Below are positions 9,952-20,434 of a DNA stretch of 64,000 bases, piece by piece; positions within the stretch are counted from its first letter, which is position 1; each line of letters opens with the position of its first letter. Origin of the DNA: Rhodococcus sp. (in: high G+C Gram-positive bacteria). Its GTDB lineage: Bacteria > Actinomycetota > Actinomycetes > Mycobacteriales > Mycobacteriaceae. Both the position numbers and the translations under genes were made by a program. The stretch is taken from NCBI RefSeq assembly GCF_023264675.1, contig NZ_JAHFVG010000022.1:24528-88527 (forward strand), written 5' to 3'. Below the pieces are notes generated by a model. It was not told the origin of the DNA, did no database searches, and saw only the letters and a program-made list of their open reading frames with translations.

Positions 9952-10881
9952 TCAGCCCGCGAAACCGGGCCGTTGCCCGAAGAACTCGTCGAGTGAGAAC
10001 TTGATGCCTTCGGCGTCGAGTCCGTGCGCGTGTTCGTGGTCGCCAGGCGAGCCGTATCGCCTCAATTCGCCCCGGCCGACGCCGAGTCCGATCACCCGGT
10101 GTCGGATGCCGGACAACGCGGCGGCAATGTGCGGGACGGACGTTCCGGCGAGGTACGGCTCGACGACCGCCACATCGGGCGCCGTCAGGGTGGATCGCAG
10201 TGTCCGCGCGTCGAAAGGCCGGATCTGCTCGGCGTAGAGAACTGTCAGATCACGCCCTTCGGTGGCCGCGAGGACCGCGTCGGCCATCGGGCCGACAGCA
10301 ATCACCGTGCCCGACGAGCCGGTCCGCAACACCGTGAATCCCGGGCCCTCGGCGTAGCGCCGACGATTCGAAATCCCGTCGAGTCGGATGTACACCCGTT
10401 CCTCGCTCTCGAATCCAGCGCGGAGTGCGTCCTCGGCTTCGTCGGCGCTTCCCGGCACGTGCACGATCCAGCCGTCGAGAGTGTCGAGCAGCGCGACGTC
10501 GCGAGGCCCGAAATGCGTCTCACCGCCTGCGGCCATGGAGTAGGAACCGCCCGAACCGACGAAGATCCCGCCGACCCCCTGGTGCCCGAAGTCCAGCTTC
10601 ACCTGCTCGAACGGCCGCTCGAGCAGGAACGGTGCGAAGGTGTGCACGATCGGTCGCATTCCGGCGAGCGCCAGGCCTGCCGCGAACGATACGAGAAGTT
10701 GCTCGCGAATACCGACGTTGATCACTCGATCTTTCAGAGCCGTGTCCATGTCCGGATCCAGATAACCTGCGCCGATCTCGGCGAGCACGAGTGCGGCGTC
10801 GCTGTTGTCGCGTAGAAGTTCCGGGATCAACCCGTAGAAGCGTTCGCGTTGGTCCGTGGTCTTTTCCGATATCGATGTCAT
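9952..10881 (-). CDS. Transketolase C-terminal-section subunit (split transketolase)
   Basis: GIREQLLVSFAAGLALAGMRPIVHTFAPFLLERPFEQVKLDFG typical of transketolase Pyr domain. Confidence 0.85.
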   Translation of the reverse strand: MTSISEKTTDQRERFYGLIPELLRDNSDAALVLAEIGAGYLDPDMDTALKDRVINVGIREQLLVSFAAGLALAGMRPIVHTFAPFLLERPFEQVKLDFGHQGVGGIFVGSGGSYSMAAGGETHFGPRDVALLDTLDGWIVHVPGSADEAEDALRAGFESEERVYIRLDGISNRRRYAEGPGFTVLRTGSSGTVIAVGPMADAVLAATEGRDLTVLYAEQIRPFDARTLRSTLTAPDVAVVEPYLAGTSVPHIAAALSGIRHRVIGLGVGRGELRRYGSPGDHEHAHGLDAEGIKFSLDEFFGQRPGFAG

Positions 10882-10883
10882 GG

Positions 10884-11555
10884 CTAGCCGTCCTTTCGCT
10901 CGACGTGTGCAACGACGACGTGCGGGGTGTTCGGCAGCCCGGCGGCGAACGCTCGTCGTAGCGCCTCGTGGTCTCGGCCGTCGACGTCGGACGAGGTCCA
11001 GCCCTCGACCTCGAATCGCGCCGAGATGCCTCCTGGCCAGCCGAGTCCCGCCGACTCGTTGTCGATCACCACGGCTGTCAGATTCCCCAGTCCCCGGCGT
11101 CCGGCGAATGCGATGGCCTCGCCGTTGCTGCCTTCGTCCAGTTCGGCGTCACCGAGGAGAACTACCACGCGTGCGTGGCCGGGCCGTAGCGACAACGCCG
11201 TTGCGGTACCCACGGCGATCGGAAGTCCATGTCCGAGAGAACCTGCCGAGATCTCGACTCCCGGCACCAGCATTCGATCCGGGTGATAGCCGAGGGGAGA
11301 GTCGAATTCACCGAAGGTGTCGAGTAGGTCCTCGGGGATGAACCCGTGCGCTGCGAGCACGGCGTAGTACGCCATCGGACCATGGCCCTTGGAGACGAGA
11401 AATCGGTCGCGGTCCGGGTCTTCCATGTCGATGCGGAGAACGTGGTGGTAGAGAACCCAGATGACATCGAGGGTGGAAGTTGCACTTGCGCCGTGCTTCT
11501 CGTCGCCGGTCATGCGAGTCATGAGATCGGTCAGGTCGTCGTAGGTCGCTGTCAT
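10884..11555 (-). CDS. Transketolase N-terminal-section subunit (ThDP domain)
   Basis: SKGHGPMAYYAVLAAHGF...GSLGHGLPIAVGTA...LLGDAELDEGSNGEA ThDP-binding motif. Confidence 0.87.
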   Translation of the reverse strand: MTATYDDLTDLMTRMTGDEKHGASATSTLDVIWVLYHHVLRIDMEDPDRDRFLVSKGHGPMAYYAVLAAHGFIPEDLLDTFGEFDSPLGYHPDRMLVPGVEISAGSLGHGLPIAVGTATALSLRPGHARVVVLLGDAELDEGSNGEAIAFAGRRGLGNLTAVVIDNESAGLGWPGGISARFEVEGWTSSDVDGRDHEALRRAFAAGLPNTPHVVVAHVERKDG

Positions 11556-11633
11556 TACTCCACGATGCAACCTCAACCATTGTTCAGGTCAAGAGCCGCG
11601 TTACAGGTCGATCCAGAAGCGGTCTGCGGGAGC

Positions 11634-11915
11634 TCAGATGCTGAAGCCCCAGTTGTACGGGTTGACCACGACCCGATACCAGACATCGCCGTCCCGGGTG
11701 CATGGAACCAGAACGATCGACTGCGAAGACTGCTCCAGCGCTTGGGCTTTGGAGCAGAAGTACTGGGCGCCTTCGCCGGTCGTCTCCGCGCGATAGACCG
11801 GACCGACATGCCACGGCGCAGCGTCCGCCGAGGCCGAGCCGATACTCACGCCGAGGGCCACCGGGGCGGCGACGATCGTGGCCAATACAGCAATGCGTTG
11901 CGCTGTTCTCTTCAT
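11634..11915 (-). CDS. Small secreted hypothetical protein
   Basis: MKRTAQRIAVLATIVAAPVALGVSIGSASA signal peptide; mature WHVGPVYRAETTGEGAQYFCSKAQALEQSSQ. Confidence 0.65.
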   Translation of the reverse strand: MKRTAQRIAVLATIVAAPVALGVSIGSASADAAPWHVGPVYRAETTGEGAQYFCSKAQALEQSSQSIVLVPCTRDGDVWYRVVVNPYNWGFSI

Positions 11916-11933
11916 CGTCCGCATCCTCGGGTT

Positions 11934-11963
11934 CGCAGTAGGGGTGACCGCAGTGGGGGTGAC
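11934..11963. repeat. Two tandem 15-bp repeats CGCAGT(A/G)GGGGTGAC
   Basis: 11934..11948 and 11949..11963 differ at one base; just upstream of the start of the minus-strand gene at 11915. Confidence 0.75.
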
Positions 11964-12013
11964 ACAGGTAACTTCGGCGGCGGTACTCGAAGTGTTACCC
12001 CCGCACGCCCTGA

Positions 12014-13555
<1,542 letters not shown>

Positions 13556-13630
13556 CGCACTCCCCGCGCTGATTTTGCTGTTTCAGCAATCAATATTGCC
13601 AATTGCCGAGTCGGCACGCACAGTAGAGCA

Positions 13631-14584
13631 ATGACATCGAACTCTCGGTACGACGTGATCATCATCGGCGGCGGCGCCGCAGGCCTTTCGGGAGCAGTCA
13701 CGCTCGCTCGCGCACGCCGGTCGGTCCTCGTCGTCGACGCCGGACATCCACGCAATGCGCCTGCCGCGCATGCTCACAACTACCTGGGACTCGAAGGGAT
13801 CCCGCCGCTGGAGCTGGTGGCGAAGGGTCGCGCCGAAGCACAGTCCTACGGAGCCGAGATTCGCGAGGGCACCGTCGCATCGACGTCGGGACGCAGTGGA
13901 GACTTCACCGTCGTCCTGGACGACGGAACCACACTGACCGCTCGGCGGCTACTCGTGACCACCGGCCTCACCGACGAACTGCCGGACATCCCCGGACTCG
14001 CCGATCGCTGGGGCCGCGAGGTTCTGCACTGCCCGTTCTGCCACGGCTGGGAGGTACGCGCGGACACCGTCGGAATCATCGGCAGTGCGATCGGCGTTCA
14101 CCAGGCTCTGATGTGGCGCCAGTGGTCCGACAACATCGTGCTGTTCACCCAGGGACACGAGCCGACGAACGACGAGTACGAGAAGTTGGCGGCGCGCGAC
14201 ATCGGGGTCGTGACCGACGCCATCGACTCGATCGTCGTCGACGGCGGCGTGCTCACCGGTGTACGTCTGGCGTCGGGCACCACCGTTGCCGTCCACGCCG
14301 TGGTGGCGCGACCGAACTTCGCTGCCAACGCCGACATGCTGAAAGGGCTCGACCTCGCGGTGTCCGACGTACTGATGGGCGACATCAAGATGGGTACGGC
14401 ACTGACGATCGATACCTTCGGTGCCACGTCCACCGCCGGCGTCTACGCAGCAGGCAACGTCGCTTCGGTCACCGAGAACGTGATCGGCTCGGCCGCCGCC
14501 GGGGGGCGTACGGCCGGGGCGATCAACGCGAGCCTCATCGACGAGGACGTTCAACTCGCCGTCGACGCGCGAGCGCGAGCATGA
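13631..14584 (+). CDS. NAD(P)/FAD-dependent oxidoreductase (thioredoxin reductase-like)
   Basis: DVIIIGGGAAGLSGAVTLARARRSVLVVDAG; CPFCHGWE redox motif; GVYAAGNVAS. Confidence 0.88.
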   Translation: MTSNSRYDVIIIGGGAAGLSGAVTLARARRSVLVVDAGHPRNAPAAHAHNYLGLEGIPPLELVAKGRAEAQSYGAEIREGTVASTSGRSGDFTVVLDDGTTLTARRLLVTTGLTDELPDIPGLADRWGREVLHCPFCHGWEVRADTVGIIGSAIGVHQALMWRQWSDNIVLFTQGHEPTNDEYEKLAARDIGVVTDAIDSIVVDGGVLTGVRLASGTTVAVHAVVARPNFAANADMLKGLDLAVSDVLMGDIKMGTALTIDTFGATSTAGVYAAGNVASVTENVIGSAAAGGRTAGAINASLIDEDVQLAVDARARA

Positions 14585-14630
14585 GGAACGACGCGCGAGC
14601 GCGAGCATGAGCAACGACGCGCGAGCGCGG
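14564..14630. repeat. 26-bp tandem repeat, 2.5 copies, spanning the stop codon of the oxidoreductase gene
   Basis: GACGCGCGAGCGCGAGCATGAG(G/C)AAC at 14564..14589 and 14590..14615, partial third copy 14616..14630. Confidence 0.9.
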
Positions 14631-14632
14631 GG

Positions 14633-15088
14633 CTAAGCCTGTACGCGCAGCTCGTCCATCAGCAGTGCCAGTGCAGGCGCTGCCGAGACGAGCTGCGCTG
14701 CAGCATCTTCGGGTAGTCGTTCGAGCGCTTGGTTGATGCGTGAGGACCACGCTGCTTCGATGCGGGTGCGATTGCGGACCATCTGCTCGGTCACCGTCAA
14801 CTCGGCCACACGCCGGTCCGCGGCCGACGGGGTGCGCTTCAACAAGCCGCGATCCACCAGGCTGCGTACCGCTGTGCTGACGTTGGACGGCTGCATCGCG
14901 AGCAGTTCGGCCATGACCCGCACACTGATTCCCGGGTTCCGATCGACCTCCTTCAGGATGGTCAACTCCGGCGCCGGGATGCGCTCGATTCCGAGGTCCT
15001 CCACGGGGTCGAGGCGCTGAATCGTCCAACTGAGATCGTGCAACACCGACGCGAGTGGCGCCGATGCCTGGGATGAGTGGTGGATCAC
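14633..15088 (-). CDS. MarR-family transcriptional regulator
   Basis: PAPELTILKEVDRNPGISVRVMAELLAMQPSNVSTAVRSLVDRGLLKRTPSAADRRVAELTVTE; GTG start at 15088 preferred because the ATG at 15103 lies in the operator. Confidence 0.88.
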   Translation of the reverse strand: MIHHSSQASAPLASVLHDLSWTIQRLDPVEDLGIERIPAPELTILKEVDRNPGISVRVMAELLAMQPSNVSTAVRSLVDRGLLKRTPSAADRRVAELTVTEQMVRNRTRIEAAWSSRINQALERLPEDAAAQLVSAAPALALLMDELRVQA

Positions 15089-15099
15089 GTCACCACAAT

Positions 15100-15117
15100 A
15101 CATATATTTTTATATGT
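15100..15117. promoter_or_regulatory. Palindrome ACATATA-TTTT-TATATGT, candidate MarR operator
   Basis: Perfect 7-bp inverted repeat, AT-rich island in GC-rich DNA, between divergent MarR and MFS genes. Confidence 0.75.
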
Positions 15118-15131
15118 TAAGTTTCGTTACG

Positions 15132-16370
15132 ATGACTACCACCGACACCACAGCCGTACGTGCCTCGCCGAGCGCCGTGCTCATCGGCGTGCTTGCCCTG
15201 CTCACCGCCGTCCCGCCTCTTGCAACCGACATGTATCTGCCCGGGTTCCCCGCCATGGCGACCGAACTCGACACCTCGGCCAGCAGCATCCAACTGACAC
15301 TGACGACCTTCCTGATCGGTTTGGCTCTCGGCCAGTTGGTCATCGGTCCGCTGTCGGACAAGCTCGGCCGCCGAGTTCCGCTGATCGTCGGCGCCGTCGT
15401 CTGCCTGGCGGCAGGTGCCGCAGCGGCGCTTGCACCCTCGATCGAATTCCTCATCGGCGCTCGGTTCGTGCAGGGATTCGCCGGCGCAGCGGGGGTCGTG
15501 CTCTCGCGCGCGATCATCGCCGATCGCACGAAGGGCAGCCAATCCGCGAAGCTCTTCGGCCTCATGATGATCATCGGTGGCGTCGCCCCCGTCATCGCCC
15601 CCTTGATCGGCGGAGCGGTCGTGGACTCGATCGGTTGGCGCGGTGTCTTCTGGATCATCACGGCTCTGACGGCGGTCATGCTGGTGTGCGCCATCTCGTT
15701 CGTCCCCGAATCGCTTGCCCGCGAGGATCGACGCGACGGCGGTCTGTCCGACATGATCGAGGGCATCGGGACCGTGGTGCGCAATCCGCGCTACGTCGCC
15801 TACACCCTGACGTTCACGTTCGCCTTCAGCGTCATGTTCGCCTACATCTCGGCGTCACCGTTCGTTCTGCAGAACATGCTCGGCCTGTCCGCGGGGCAGT
15901 ATTCGGCGGCATTCGCGGTCAACGCCCTCGGTCTGATGATCGGCAGCGCAGTCACCGCGAAGCTCGCCGACCGAATTTCATTGCACCGCATGATGTCGGC
16001 TGGAATCGGCGCCATCGTGGTGACCACGACCCTGCTGCTGATTCTGGGTATCGTGGGTATCAGCCTGTGGCCGACGCTGATCCTGCTGTTCCTCACTTTG
16101 CTCAGCCTCGGATTCGTCTACGCGAACGCAACGAGCCTCGCCGTCGCCCAGGTTCCTCATCTCGCCGGCACCGGCTCCGCAGTACTCGGGGCACTCCAAT
16201 TCGGCCTTGCCGCAATCATTTCGCCCCTCGTGGGCCTCGGCGGCGAGGACACCGCGATACCGATGGTGACCGCCATGTTCGTCGGAGCTCTCGTTGCCGC
16301 CGCTGCCTGCATTCGAGCAAGCCGGGTCACCGCATCACAGCGCAAAGATATGGACCCGGCGTCCCTATGA
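15132..16370 (+). CDS. Bcr/CflA-type multidrug MFS transporter
   Basis: PPLATDMYLPGFPAMATELDTSASSIQLTLTTFLIGLALGQLVIGPLSDKLGRR; start moved to ATG 15132 because 15114 lies inside the palindrome. Confidence 0.9.
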   Translation: MTTTDTTAVRASPSAVLIGVLALLTAVPPLATDMYLPGFPAMATELDTSASSIQLTLTTFLIGLALGQLVIGPLSDKLGRRVPLIVGAVVCLAAGAAAALAPSIEFLIGARFVQGFAGAAGVVLSRAIIADRTKGSQSAKLFGLMMIIGGVAPVIAPLIGGAVVDSIGWRGVFWIITALTAVMLVCAISFVPESLAREDRRDGGLSDMIEGIGTVVRNPRYVAYTLTFTFAFSVMFAYISASPFVLQNMLGLSAGQYSAAFAVNALGLMIGSAVTAKLADRISLHRMMSAGIGAIVVTTTLLLILGIVGISLWPTLILLFLTLLSLGFVYANATSLAVAQVPHLAGTGSAVLGALQFGLAAIISPLVGLGGEDTAIPMVTAMFVGALVAAAACIRASRVTASQRKDMDPASL

Positions 16371-16385
16371 CGTGAGCTGAGAGGT

Positions 16386-17105
16386 TCACGGCTGGAACTG
16401 GGCCAGAGCCTCCACGAGTTCCGCCTCGACCGCAGCCTTGTCCAGCCCGAGACCGGACAGAACTCCCTGCCCGTCCTCGAACTCGAGCAGTGCCAGAAGG
16501 ATGTGTTCGGTACCGATGTAGTTGTGGCCGAGGCGCAACGCCTGCCGAAAGGTCAGTTCGACGACCTTCTTCGACTCGGCGTCGTACGGCACGAGCGCCG
16601 GGAGTTCCGACGCCGCCGACGGCAGCAGTGCAGTGACCGCCTCGCGCACCGACTGCTCGGTTCGGCCGTGAGAGAGCACGAGCTTCGAACCGAGCGACTC
16701 GGTGTCGCCGAGCATGCCGAGAACGAGGTGGGCCGGGGTGATTTCGGCGTTTCGCGCGGCGTGGGCTTCGTTCTGCGAACCCACCATCACGTTCTTGGCG
16801 CGGGGGGTGAATCGCTTGAACCCCTCGCTCGGGTCCATCGGCGATTCGGATCCCTTGGCGACGAAGCGCTTCTGGGCAGCTTGCTTCGACACACCCATAC
16901 TTCGTCCGATGTCGGTCCACGATGCGCCGCTGCGCCGAGCCTGATCGACGAAATGCCCGATCAGATGATCGGCGAGATCGCCGAGCGAATCTGCCGCGAT
17001 GACGGCGTCGGACAGTTGCTCCAGTTCGTTGTCGTGCACTTTCTTGATGGCGTCGATCAGGTCGTCGAGGCGGACTGGGACGGACACTTTCGTAGGCTCG
17101 GTCAT
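16386..17105 (-). CDS. ClpC2-like protein: N-terminal HTH-like region plus Clp repeat (Clp-N) domain, no AAA module
   Basis: ASWTDIGRSMGVSKQAAQKRF HTH; FKRFTPRAKNVMVGSQNEAHAARNAEITPAHLVLGMLGD and LGHNYIGTEHILLALLEFEDG Clp-N repeats. Confidence 0.8.
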   Translation of the reverse strand: MTEPTKVSVPVRLDDLIDAIKKVHDNELEQLSDAVIAADSLGDLADHLIGHFVDQARRSGASWTDIGRSMGVSKQAAQKRFVAKGSESPMDPSEGFKRFTPRAKNVMVGSQNEAHAARNAEITPAHLVLGMLGDTESLGSKLVLSHGRTEQSVREAVTALLPSAASELPALVPYDAESKKVVELTFRQALRLGHNYIGTEHILLALLEFEDGQGVLSGLGLDKAAVEAELVEALAQFQP

Positions 17106-17107
17106 GC

Positions 17108-17124
17108 GTCAACCATAGGTTGAC
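17108..17124. promoter_or_regulatory. Palindrome GTCAACC-ATA-GGTTGAC (operator candidate 1)
   Basis: Perfect 7-bp arms, 2 bp upstream of the ClpC2-like start codon. Confidence 0.75.
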
Positions 17125-17131
17125 GTGTCTC

Positions 17132-17156
17132 GATCGTCAACTATTGGTTGACGATC
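17132..17156. promoter_or_regulatory. Palindrome GATCGTCAAC-TATTG-GTTGACGATC (operator candidate 2)
   Basis: Perfect 10-bp arms; shares GTCAAC...GGTTGAC core with operator 1; 28 bp centre to centre. Confidence 0.75.
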
Positions 17157-17536
17157 TTGCTCCATGCTCGAACGATCCACGCCACGTCCGCCGCCTTCTC
17201 GTTCACCGCCGCCGAATCCACGAACTCGGCGGTCGCCCGGATGTCGGAGCGCCAGGAAAGCAGGCCGGTGCTGTCCTGCAGCACCGGCGCCCCCTTCGTG
17301 TCCTCCCGAACCTCGGTGCCCGTGTGAAACACCACAAGCACCGGCTTTCCCGGGCGGACCGACAACGTGATGCAGTCGCGACCGTCGAGCGCGTAGCTCG
17401 GGGAGTTCCATTTGATCCCCTCCGTCAGCGCCGGTCCGGCCTTCGACATCACTGCGCGAAGCGCTTCGACCGTCCCTCTCGGTCCTGCCTCTTGCGCATC
17501 GAGAAACGCCTGAACCGAGGCGAACGGTCGACTCAC
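17141..17536 (-). CDS. DUF1801 family protein
   Basis: ALRAVMSKAGPALTEGIKWNSPSYALDGRDCITLSVRPGKPVLVVFHTGTEV. Confidence 0.78.
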   Translation of the reverse strand: MSRPFASVQAFLDAQEAGPRGTVEALRAVMSKAGPALTEGIKWNSPSYALDGRDCITLSVRPGKPVLVVFHTGTEVREDTKGAPVLQDSTGLLSWRSDIRATAEFVDSAAVNEKAADVAWIVRAWSKIVNQ

Positions 17537-17543
17537 GGAGTGA

Positions 17544-17993
17544 TCACGCCTCGCCGGCGGCGGTAATTCCCCGGTGCATCGCTTCCAGCCCCGCGGGAAC
17601 CACCACGGCGATGACCACGTGCATGAGCGAGAGCGCAGCGGTGCTCGCGGCATCGAAGTCGGCGGCAACCGTCATCGCAATCGTGGCGAGTGGCGCGACG
17701 AAACCGATCACCTGCGCGATTCTCACGATCGGGAGCCAGCGCAAGGACACCAGCGCCGCAATACCCATTCCCACCATCATCGGCACCACGGTCAACATCA
17801 CCACACCGCCGGGAGCAACAGCCATCGTCGTTCCGGCGTCGGTGAGCTCGAACGTTGCGCCGGCAGCGAGTCCGATCAGCCAGAGGACAAGGTTCACCAC
17901 CAGCGCGAACAGCGTCGAGAAGAGAACAGCGCGAGGACGACTCAGAGTGACGCCGGACAGTGTGCGCGGCGGTGAAAACGTGTGTTCGGTCAT
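17544..17993 (-). CDS. DUF6069-like small membrane protein
   Basis: Four predicted hydrophobic segments; MTEHTFSPPRTLSGVTLSRPRAVLFSTLFALVVNLVLWLIG. Confidence 0.65.
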   Translation of the reverse strand: MTEHTFSPPRTLSGVTLSRPRAVLFSTLFALVVNLVLWLIGLAAGATFELTDAGTTMAVAPGGVVMLTVVPMMVGMGIAALVSLRWLPIVRIAQVIGFVAPLATIAMTVAADFDAASTAALSLMHVVIAVVVPAGLEAMHRGITAAGEA

Positions 17994-18174
17994 GGTCGAC
18001 TCCAGATGTTCGCTGAGGAATTTGCGCGGTCTCCAGGGTCGACTCGCCGACACCGAAAAACTAATCGTGCGCTGTCCCCAGCAAAGTTGGGCCTTCCTGC
18101 AGTAATCTCGCCGGAGAGCGAATCTGACGAGCGGTTCGTGTACGACACTGCGGCAGCGACAAGGGGGGCCTTCG

Positions 18175-20424
18175 ATGGATACGGAGGTCCAACCGATCCA
18201 CCGTGTGCTCGCCAGTGCTCCCCGATTCGTGGCGATGGCCTCCGTCGTCGTGGCTACGAGCGTGGTTTTCTACATCGGCGGCAGCTCCATCCGCTCGGTC
18301 GTCCTCGCGATGTTCGCGCTCGTATCGGTCGTGGCGATCAGCGTCGGCATCCGCCGGTTCAAGCCCGCAGACTCGACGTCGTGGTGGTGCCTGTTCGGCG
18401 CCGCGGCAATGTTCCTCATCGGAGTCGGACTGCGCGGCGACCCGACGATGTATCCCGTCGGCGTCACGGCGCTCTCCAACGCACTGACGCTCTCCGGCTA
18501 CGCCCTCATCGGCACAGCTCTTGCGCGCTGGATCCTCGAACGGAGATCCCGCGACGACCTCACCCCGCTGATCGACGCGGGCCTCATTGCACTCGGCGGC
18601 TTGTTCCTGTCGTGGGTATGGCTGATCTCCCCGCTGCTGAGCAGCAACATATCCACCGTGGTCGCTGTCATGAACGGCCTGTATCCGGCGATCGACGCCG
18701 GAATGATCACGCTCGTCCTCTACCTGTTGATCTCCTCGGAGCGCCGCAATCGATCGCTTCGCCTGCTCCTGGTGACACTGGTGTCGATCCTGGTCGGCGA
18801 CGTCGCCTACGCGTTCTTCCTCTCGCGTGATTCATCGATCTCGCCTGGATTGCTCGACGGCATCTACATCCTCGGGTACGCCTCGCTTGCGCTCGCTGCC
18901 CTCGATCCGCACATGGCAACGATGGCTCATCGCCATCGCGCTGCTCCGCGGCACCGTCGACGACGAGTCGCGTTCGTCATCGTGATGTTGGCCGTCTGCG
19001 CCGCGATTCTGGTGCTTGGATCGGCCGCATCCACCGCGGATCTCATCGTCAGATCGTCGCTGCTGTCGGCAATTCTCGTCGGCAGCTCACTGCGCGGCGA
19101 GCGTGCGATGAGCCTCATGGAACGAAGCGAGGACGACGCGCGCTACCGAGCCGCGCACGATGCGCTCACCGGGCTCCCCAACCGGACGATGCTCCCGTAC
19201 CAGTTCGGGCGCCTGGCGTCGTTGGACACCGTCGGCCGAATCTTCATCCTGTTCGTCGACCTCGACAACTTCAAGATGATCAACGACTCCTACGGCCACC
19301 GCGTCGGCGACGAGATGATCGCTGCGGCCGCACACCGCATTCGGTCCACCGTCCGGCCGTCGGACACCGTCGTCCGCTATGCAGGTGACGAATTCATCGT
19401 GATCGGCCGTTGCACGCGACCCGAGGTCGAAGAATTGGCACGATCGTTGATCGACCGAATCGCCGAGCCGTTCATTCTCAGCGCTGCCAGCGCCTACATC
19501 ACCGCATCGGTGGGAATCGCGGCGACGGAGAGCCGAAGCCGCGAGCTCGACGACCTCATCCGCGAAGCCGACACCGCGATGTACCACGCCAAATCACAGG
19601 GCGCCTCGCGATACGCGTTCTTCGACGAATCGCTTCGTGCATCCTCGACGGCCGCCATCGAAACCGCAACGGCTCTGCGCGGCGCCGTCCGCCGCGGCGA
19701 GCTCGAGGTGCACTACCAGCCCATCGTCATGACCTCCACTCGCGACACCGTCGTGTACGAGGCACTCGTGCGATGGAATCACGGTGGACGACTTCGCAAC
19801 CCGGGCGAATTCGTCGGGATCGCGGAATCGACCAATCTGATCGGTGAAATCGGCAACGAGGTACTGCGTACTGCGCTGCGCGACCTCGCCATCCTTCGCG
19901 AAGCCGGGCAAGACGTCACGATGTCGGTCAACATCTCGCCGATTCAGCTGCGCGACGATTCGCTCCCCGGGATCGTCGCCGAACTCCTTCTCGATTCAGG
20001 GCTTCAGGGCTCCGACCTTGCTCTCGAAGTCACCGAGACCGCACTGATCGACGATGTGTTCGCTGCCAAGCGAATCCTCGACCGACTCGCCGCGATGGAC
20101 GTGCTCATCGTCCTCGACGATTTCGGAGTCGGCTACTCGTCGCTGAGCCGACTGCGCGAACTTCCCATTGCCCTTCTCAAGATCGACCGCTCGTTCATCT
20201 CGGAGATCGGCCGAACCGAAGGCGGCGACTCGCTGGTCAGCGCGATCACCGCAATGGCACGAGCCCTCCCGGTCTCCATCGTCGCCGAGGGTGTCGAGAC
20301 CGAGCAGCAGGCTCACGCGATCGAGGCACTGCACTGCAGGTTCGCCCAGGGTTATCTGTACGGGCGACCCGCGCCGCTCGAGCACTGGCTCAAGCAGGGC
20401 GCGCAGTCCGCCGCGCTGCGGTAG
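18175..20424 (+). CDS. Membrane GGDEF-EAL bifunctional c-di-GMP protein
   Basis: N-terminal multi-TM; DALTGLPNRTML, YAGDEFIVI (AGDEF variant), YEALVRW, LDDFGVGYSSLSRL. Confidence 0.93.
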   Translation: MDTEVQPIHRVLASAPRFVAMASVVVATSVVFYIGGSSIRSVVLAMFALVSVVAISVGIRRFKPADSTSWWCLFGAAAMFLIGVGLRGDPTMYPVGVTALSNALTLSGYALIGTALARWILERRSRDDLTPLIDAGLIALGGLFLSWVWLISPLLSSNISTVVAVMNGLYPAIDAGMITLVLYLLISSERRNRSLRLLLVTLVSILVGDVAYAFFLSRDSSISPGLLDGIYILGYASLALAALDPHMATMAHRHRAAPRHRRRRVAFVIVMLAVCAAILVLGSAASTADLIVRSSLLSAILVGSSLRGERAMSLMERSEDDARYRAAHDALTGLPNRTMLPYQFGRLASLDTVGRIFILFVDLDNFKMINDSYGHRVGDEMIAAAAHRIRSTVRPSDTVVRYAGDEFIVIGRCTRPEVEELARSLIDRIAEPFILSAASAYITASVGIAATESRSRELDDLIREADTAMYHAKSQGASRYAFFDESLRASSTAAIETATALRGAVRRGELEVHYQPIVMTSTRDTVVYEALVRWNHGGRLRNPGEFVGIAESTNLIGEIGNEVLRTALRDLAILREAGQDVTMSVNISPIQLRDDSLPGIVAELLLDSGLQGSDLALEVTETALIDDVFAAKRILDRLAAMDVLIVLDDFGVGYSSLSRLRELPIALLKIDRSFISEIGRTEGGDSLVSAITAMARALPVSIVAEGVETEQQAHAIEALHCRFAQGYLYGRPAPLEHWLKQGAQSAALR

Positions 20425-20434
20425 CGTCTGGCCG

